8,929 nt of DNA from Symbiobacteriaceae bacterium (GTDB lineage: Bacteria; Bacillota; JAAYKD01; WRDA01). The DNA lies in NCBI GenBank assembly GCA_009783675.1, contig WRDA01000045.1:1-8929 (forward strand), written 5' to 3'. The translations under genes were made by a program, and so were the position numbers. Every line of letters begins with the position of its first letter. Position 1 is the stretch's first letter. Below, piece after piece: positions 7,332 through 8,929 of the stretch. The notes under the pieces were generated by a model. The model searched no databases. It was not told the origin of the DNA and worked only from the letters and a program-made list of their open reading frames with translations.

Positions 7332-7766
7332 CCTCCATCTCTATTCGTTCTGCCGCGGTGTTGAGGGATTACTGATTCTATATCTTCTCTTTAGACGAAA
7401 ATACACCAGTTCACGCCATATCTGTCGATGATGCTGGCAACCAGCGGGCTCCAGTCCGTCGCATCGTGAAAAGTCAGTTCGCCACCATCTGCCAGTTTAG
7501 AAATAATGCTCTTGACCAGTTCCTCATTACCCTCACCGAAATGCAAGCAAAACTGCATCGAGTTACCCGTAACCACTTCACTTTCGATAGTCTCGCAGAT
7601 TGCCAGTACCTGGCCGTAGACATCCAGCTCCGCGTGAGCTACCGCACCGTTCCCCTGGCGATGATCGCACAACACCTTAGCATCGAAAGCATCATGGTAA
7701 AATTGGACGGCTTCGGCGCTGTTTTTTATATATACCTGCATCAATGACCGTTTCATATAAGTTCCC
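7332..7766 (-). repeat. Duplicated VOC cassette, copy B
   Basis: Second copy of 4728-5163, same orientation, about 2.6 kb away. It again ends at the GGAGG (7332-7336) used by the next gene, here the Ig-like protein instead of the metallopeptidase. Similarity stops about 10 nt upstream of the VOC start codon on the other side. Confidence 0.9.
7391..7756 (-). CDS. VOC superfamily protein, PhnB-like (copy B)
   Basis: 121 residues with the same VOC layout as copy A, including H41, E43 and the WSPLVASIIDRYGVNW ending. It differs from copy A at nine positions: R21H, L24F, I50V, D75E, S77N, E90D, V99A, G108S and L119I. Most nucleotide differences are silent and there is no indel, so both copies look intact and under selection. 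The ATG at 7756 has GGGAGGG a few nt upstream. The gene leads into the Ig-like membrane protein and diverges from the PIN toxin gene across about 200 bp. No convincing -35/-10 pair was found for it. The substrate cannot be named. Confidence 0.85.
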   Translation of the reverse strand: MKRSLMQVYIKNSAEAVQFYHDAFDAKVLCDHRQGNGAVAHAELDVYGQVLAICETIESEVVTGNSMQFCLHFGEGNEELVKSIISKLADGGELTFHDATDWSPLVASIIDRYGVNWCIFV

Positions 7767-7825
7767 TCCCATAGTTCTTACTATGTGTATACCCAAATCA
7801 AACCTGCTGATTGCCATCTCCAATA

Positions 7826-7837
7826 GAACTGCAGTTC
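7826..7837. promoter_or_regulatory. Perfect 12-bp palindrome in the divergent spacer
   Basis: GAACTGCAGTTC is its own reverse complement. It lies between the divergent VOC copy B and PIN genes, about 45 bp before the PIN promoter -35. A further GTTC half-site follows at 7844-7847. It could be an operator for either gene; no binding protein is identified. Confidence 0.35.
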
Positions 7838-7848
7838 ACCCTGGTTCT

Positions 7849-7879
7849 GATAAATAAGGAATCAGATGAATAAGGAATC
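7849..7879 (+). repeat. Tandem 15-bp direct repeats before the PIN promoter
   Basis: GATAAATAAGGAATC (7849-7863) and GATGAATAAGGAATC (7865-7879) match at 14 of 15 positions with a 16-bp period. The second copy ends 2 bp before the -35 element at 7882. The position suits autoregulation by the toxin-antitoxin proteins or another regulator. Confidence 0.6.
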
Positions 7880-7881
7880 GG

Positions 7882-7910
7882 TTGAAGCTTTATTTAACTT
7901 GTGGTATAAT
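7882..7910 (+). promoter_or_regulatory. Sigma-70-type promoter of the PIN toxin pair
   Basis: TTGAAG (7882-7887), a 17-nt spacer, then a perfect TATAAT (7905-7910). The start is predicted near 7917, about 46 nt before GTG 7963. Confidence 0.8.
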
Positions 7911-7962
7911 CCAGTGTGTTAGCAGAATGGTTTATCGAATGCTTCTGTGAAGGGTGACTTGT

Positions 7963-8397
7963 GTGCGGATCTACATGGATGTGTGCTGCCTAAACCGACC
8001 TTTCGACAATCCATCACAGGACAGGGTTATTCTTGAAGCAGAGGCAGTTCTAACAATAGTCAATAAATGTGCCAGAGGAGACTGGATGCTGCTTTCAAGC
8101 GGTGCTATTGAGGCGGAGTTGTCAAGAGTACCCGACAAAGATATTCTTGACCGAATCATGGGACTTTATTCGGCGGCATCAGACAGAGTTATGATCACTG
8201 ATACGACGGAAGTAAGGGCGTCCCGTTATTACAACGAGGGTATGGATCCATTCGACAGTTTACATTTAGCTTTGGCAGTTGAGGGATTAGCTGATGTATT
8301 ACTCACAGTAGATGATCGTATGATAAAGACTGCAGCAAGGATAGGATCTTCGATCCGCGTCGCTAACCCGGTTAATTGGTTAATGGAGGTAATTTAA
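7963..8397 (+). CDS. PIN-domain ribonuclease, probable toxin
   Basis: 144 residues from the GTG at 7963, which follows AAGGGTGA by 5 nt and gives the opening (M)RIYMDVCCLNRPFDN, close to that of a well-known PIN subfamily. The in-frame GTG at 7954 lies inside that SD and is rejected. Acidic residues expected to hold the catalytic metal ions are present: D6, E52, D98 (in DPFDSLHLA) and D117 (in LLTVDDRM). PIN proteins of VapC type cleave RNA, often tRNA or rRNA; the target here is unknown. The stop TAA shares its last A with the ATG of the next gene (TAATG), so the two are translationally coupled. The order is toxin first and partner second, the reverse of the classical vapBC order. All core elements seem intact. 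Confidence 0.88.
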   Translation: MRIYMDVCCLNRPFDNPSQDRVILEAEAVLTIVNKCARGDWMLLSSGAIEAELSRVPDKDILDRIMGLYSAASDRVMITDTTEVRASRYYNEGMDPFDSLHLALAVEGLADVLLTVDDRMIKTAARIGSSIRVANPVNWLMEVI

Positions 8398-8621
8398 TGA
8401 ACGATATGGCGGTTGATTACCGCAACCCTGCTCTCGTCCGCAAAGCAGGATTGGAAGCACTCACTAAGGAACTCGGAGTGGTTGGTGCAGTATATTTCAT
8501 GCGGCAGTACACCCAAGGTGCAGGTAACTATACTGCCGACCGTGGTAAGTTACTGGAAGGTCTGTCTTTAGGAGAGGTAATTAGTGAGGCAAAGGAGCAC
8601 GACAAAAGACTTATAATCTGA
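8397..8621 (+). CDS. Small partner of the PIN protein, putative antitoxin
   Basis: 74 residues from ATG 8397, with GGAGGT 6 nt upstream and a one-base overlap with the PIN stop. The ATG at 8376 lies inside the PIN gene and lacks an SD. The sequence shows a helical region (RKAGLEALTKELGVVGAVYFMRQY) followed by GAGNYTADRGKLLEGLSLGEVISEA. Small proteins of this general pattern, with LG..G.v.F..qy..G.G.YT..R, accompany PIN genes of this subfamily in my recollection. It does not look like AbrB, RHH, Phd or Xre DNA-binding antitoxins. The antitoxin role is inferred from coupling and size, not from a known domain. Confidence 0.75.
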   Translation: MNDMAVDYRNPALVRKAGLEALTKELGVVGAVYFMRQYTQGAGNYTADRGKLLEGLSLGEVISEAKEHDKRLII

Positions 8622-8647
8622 CAAACCCATTCATTTAGCAAATGCCG

Positions 8648-8686
8648 CCCATTGTGCCGCATACGGTTCACAATGGGTGTTTTTTT
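8648..8686 (+). terminator. Intrinsic terminator of the PIN pair
   Basis: CCCATTGTG (8648-8656) pairs perfectly with CACAATGGG (8669-8677). Inside the loop, CCG and CGG can add three more pairs. A TG and a run of seven T (8680-8686) follow. It lies 26 nt after the antitoxin stop. Confidence 0.9.
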
Positions 8687-8929
8687 GCAGGAGATAATGT
8701 GTAGATCCTGGCCGATATGTTTGAACTGGAATTACGTGTGGCTATAACCGGATGATCATGATGCTGCTGGCTATAAGCTTTGCTCAGTATACACTGTATA
8801 GCAACTCTCCATGATGGGTAGGACCAGGTATTTCGGCTCACTCCTAGATATCTATGCCCCAGCGACAAGGCCAAGTGTGATGGCTGCGTTTGCTCATGGC
8901 TCGGCTACCTGATCTGAGCTGGAGATATA
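8681..8929 (-). pseudogene. Decayed, truncated relative of the Ig-like membrane protein gene
   Basis: Minus-strand sequence here aligns with the Ig-like gene at about 7000-7233. The clearest block is 8696-8724 against 7016-7044: 22 of 29 bases match without a gap. Translated, it reads FKHIGQDLHI beside IKRIGRTLRI. Just upstream in gene order, VIATRN matches TISTRY but in another frame, so there is a frameshift; a stop lies between them. Farther right, AAITLGLVAG matches SAYTLALNHG with more stops around it. The region matching the C-terminal half is missing, cut off at the terminator T-run. The N-terminal end would lie past the right edge. The middle of the alignment (8755-8850) is weak. No intact gene is seen in this stretch. 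Confidence 0.55.

Noticed and set aside
8668..8874. Minus-strand 68-codon open frame at the right end
   Set aside because: No SD and no protein-like pattern throughout; it runs through the terminator stem, and its only sensible part (VIATRN) is a frame of the decayed Ig-like relic.

Overview
This window looks like bacterial accessory DNA. Strong GGAGG-type Shine-Dalgarno (SD) sequences, GTG and TTG starts next to ATG, two textbook sigma-70-type promoters and single-pass membrane-anchored extracytoplasmic proteins suggest a Gram-positive (Firmicutes-like) anaerobe. That placement is an inference from style only; nothing here fixes the taxon.

Left part (1-5153, minus strand, read right to left). 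A tight gene run starts with a small VOC/PhnB-like protein (4788-5153). It continues with a membrane-anchored protein carrying an HEISH zinc-peptidase motif and a propeller-like C-terminal half (2296-4719), then a complete FtsX/MacB-type permease (787-2283), then a second permease that starts at a TTG (773) and runs off the left edge. Spacings between the last three genes are about 13-15 nt, so they are probably one operon. An ABC ATPase would be expected beyond position 1 but is not visible.

Middle part (5154-7324). A plus-strand AAA/DUF4143 ATPase (5300-6529) has its own near-consensus promoter and a perfect 13-bp dyad at the predicted transcription start. It faces a minus-strand single-pass membrane protein with an Ig-like extracytoplasmic domain (6782-7324). 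Between them lie about 250 bp that look like a broken small gene.

Right part (7325-8929). A second copy of the VOC gene (7391-7756) is about 93% identical to the first. The duplication also carries the 60-bp 3' flank up to and including the SD of the next gene, so the same SD cassette drives two unrelated genes. A plus-strand PIN toxin and small putative antitoxin (7963-8621) follow, with a sigma-70 promoter preceded by tandem 15-bp repeats and a 12-bp palindrome, and closed by an intrinsic terminator. From the terminator T-run to the right edge lies what appears to be a decayed, truncated minus-strand relative of the Ig-like gene.

Taken together, a minus-strand locus built of repeated VOC-plus-membrane-protein units seems to have been interrupted by self-contained plus-strand modules (AAA ATPase, PIN pair). 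The most interesting unit biologically is the metallopeptidase/propeller protein co-transcribed with two MacB/FtsX-like permeases. Its function is unknown.
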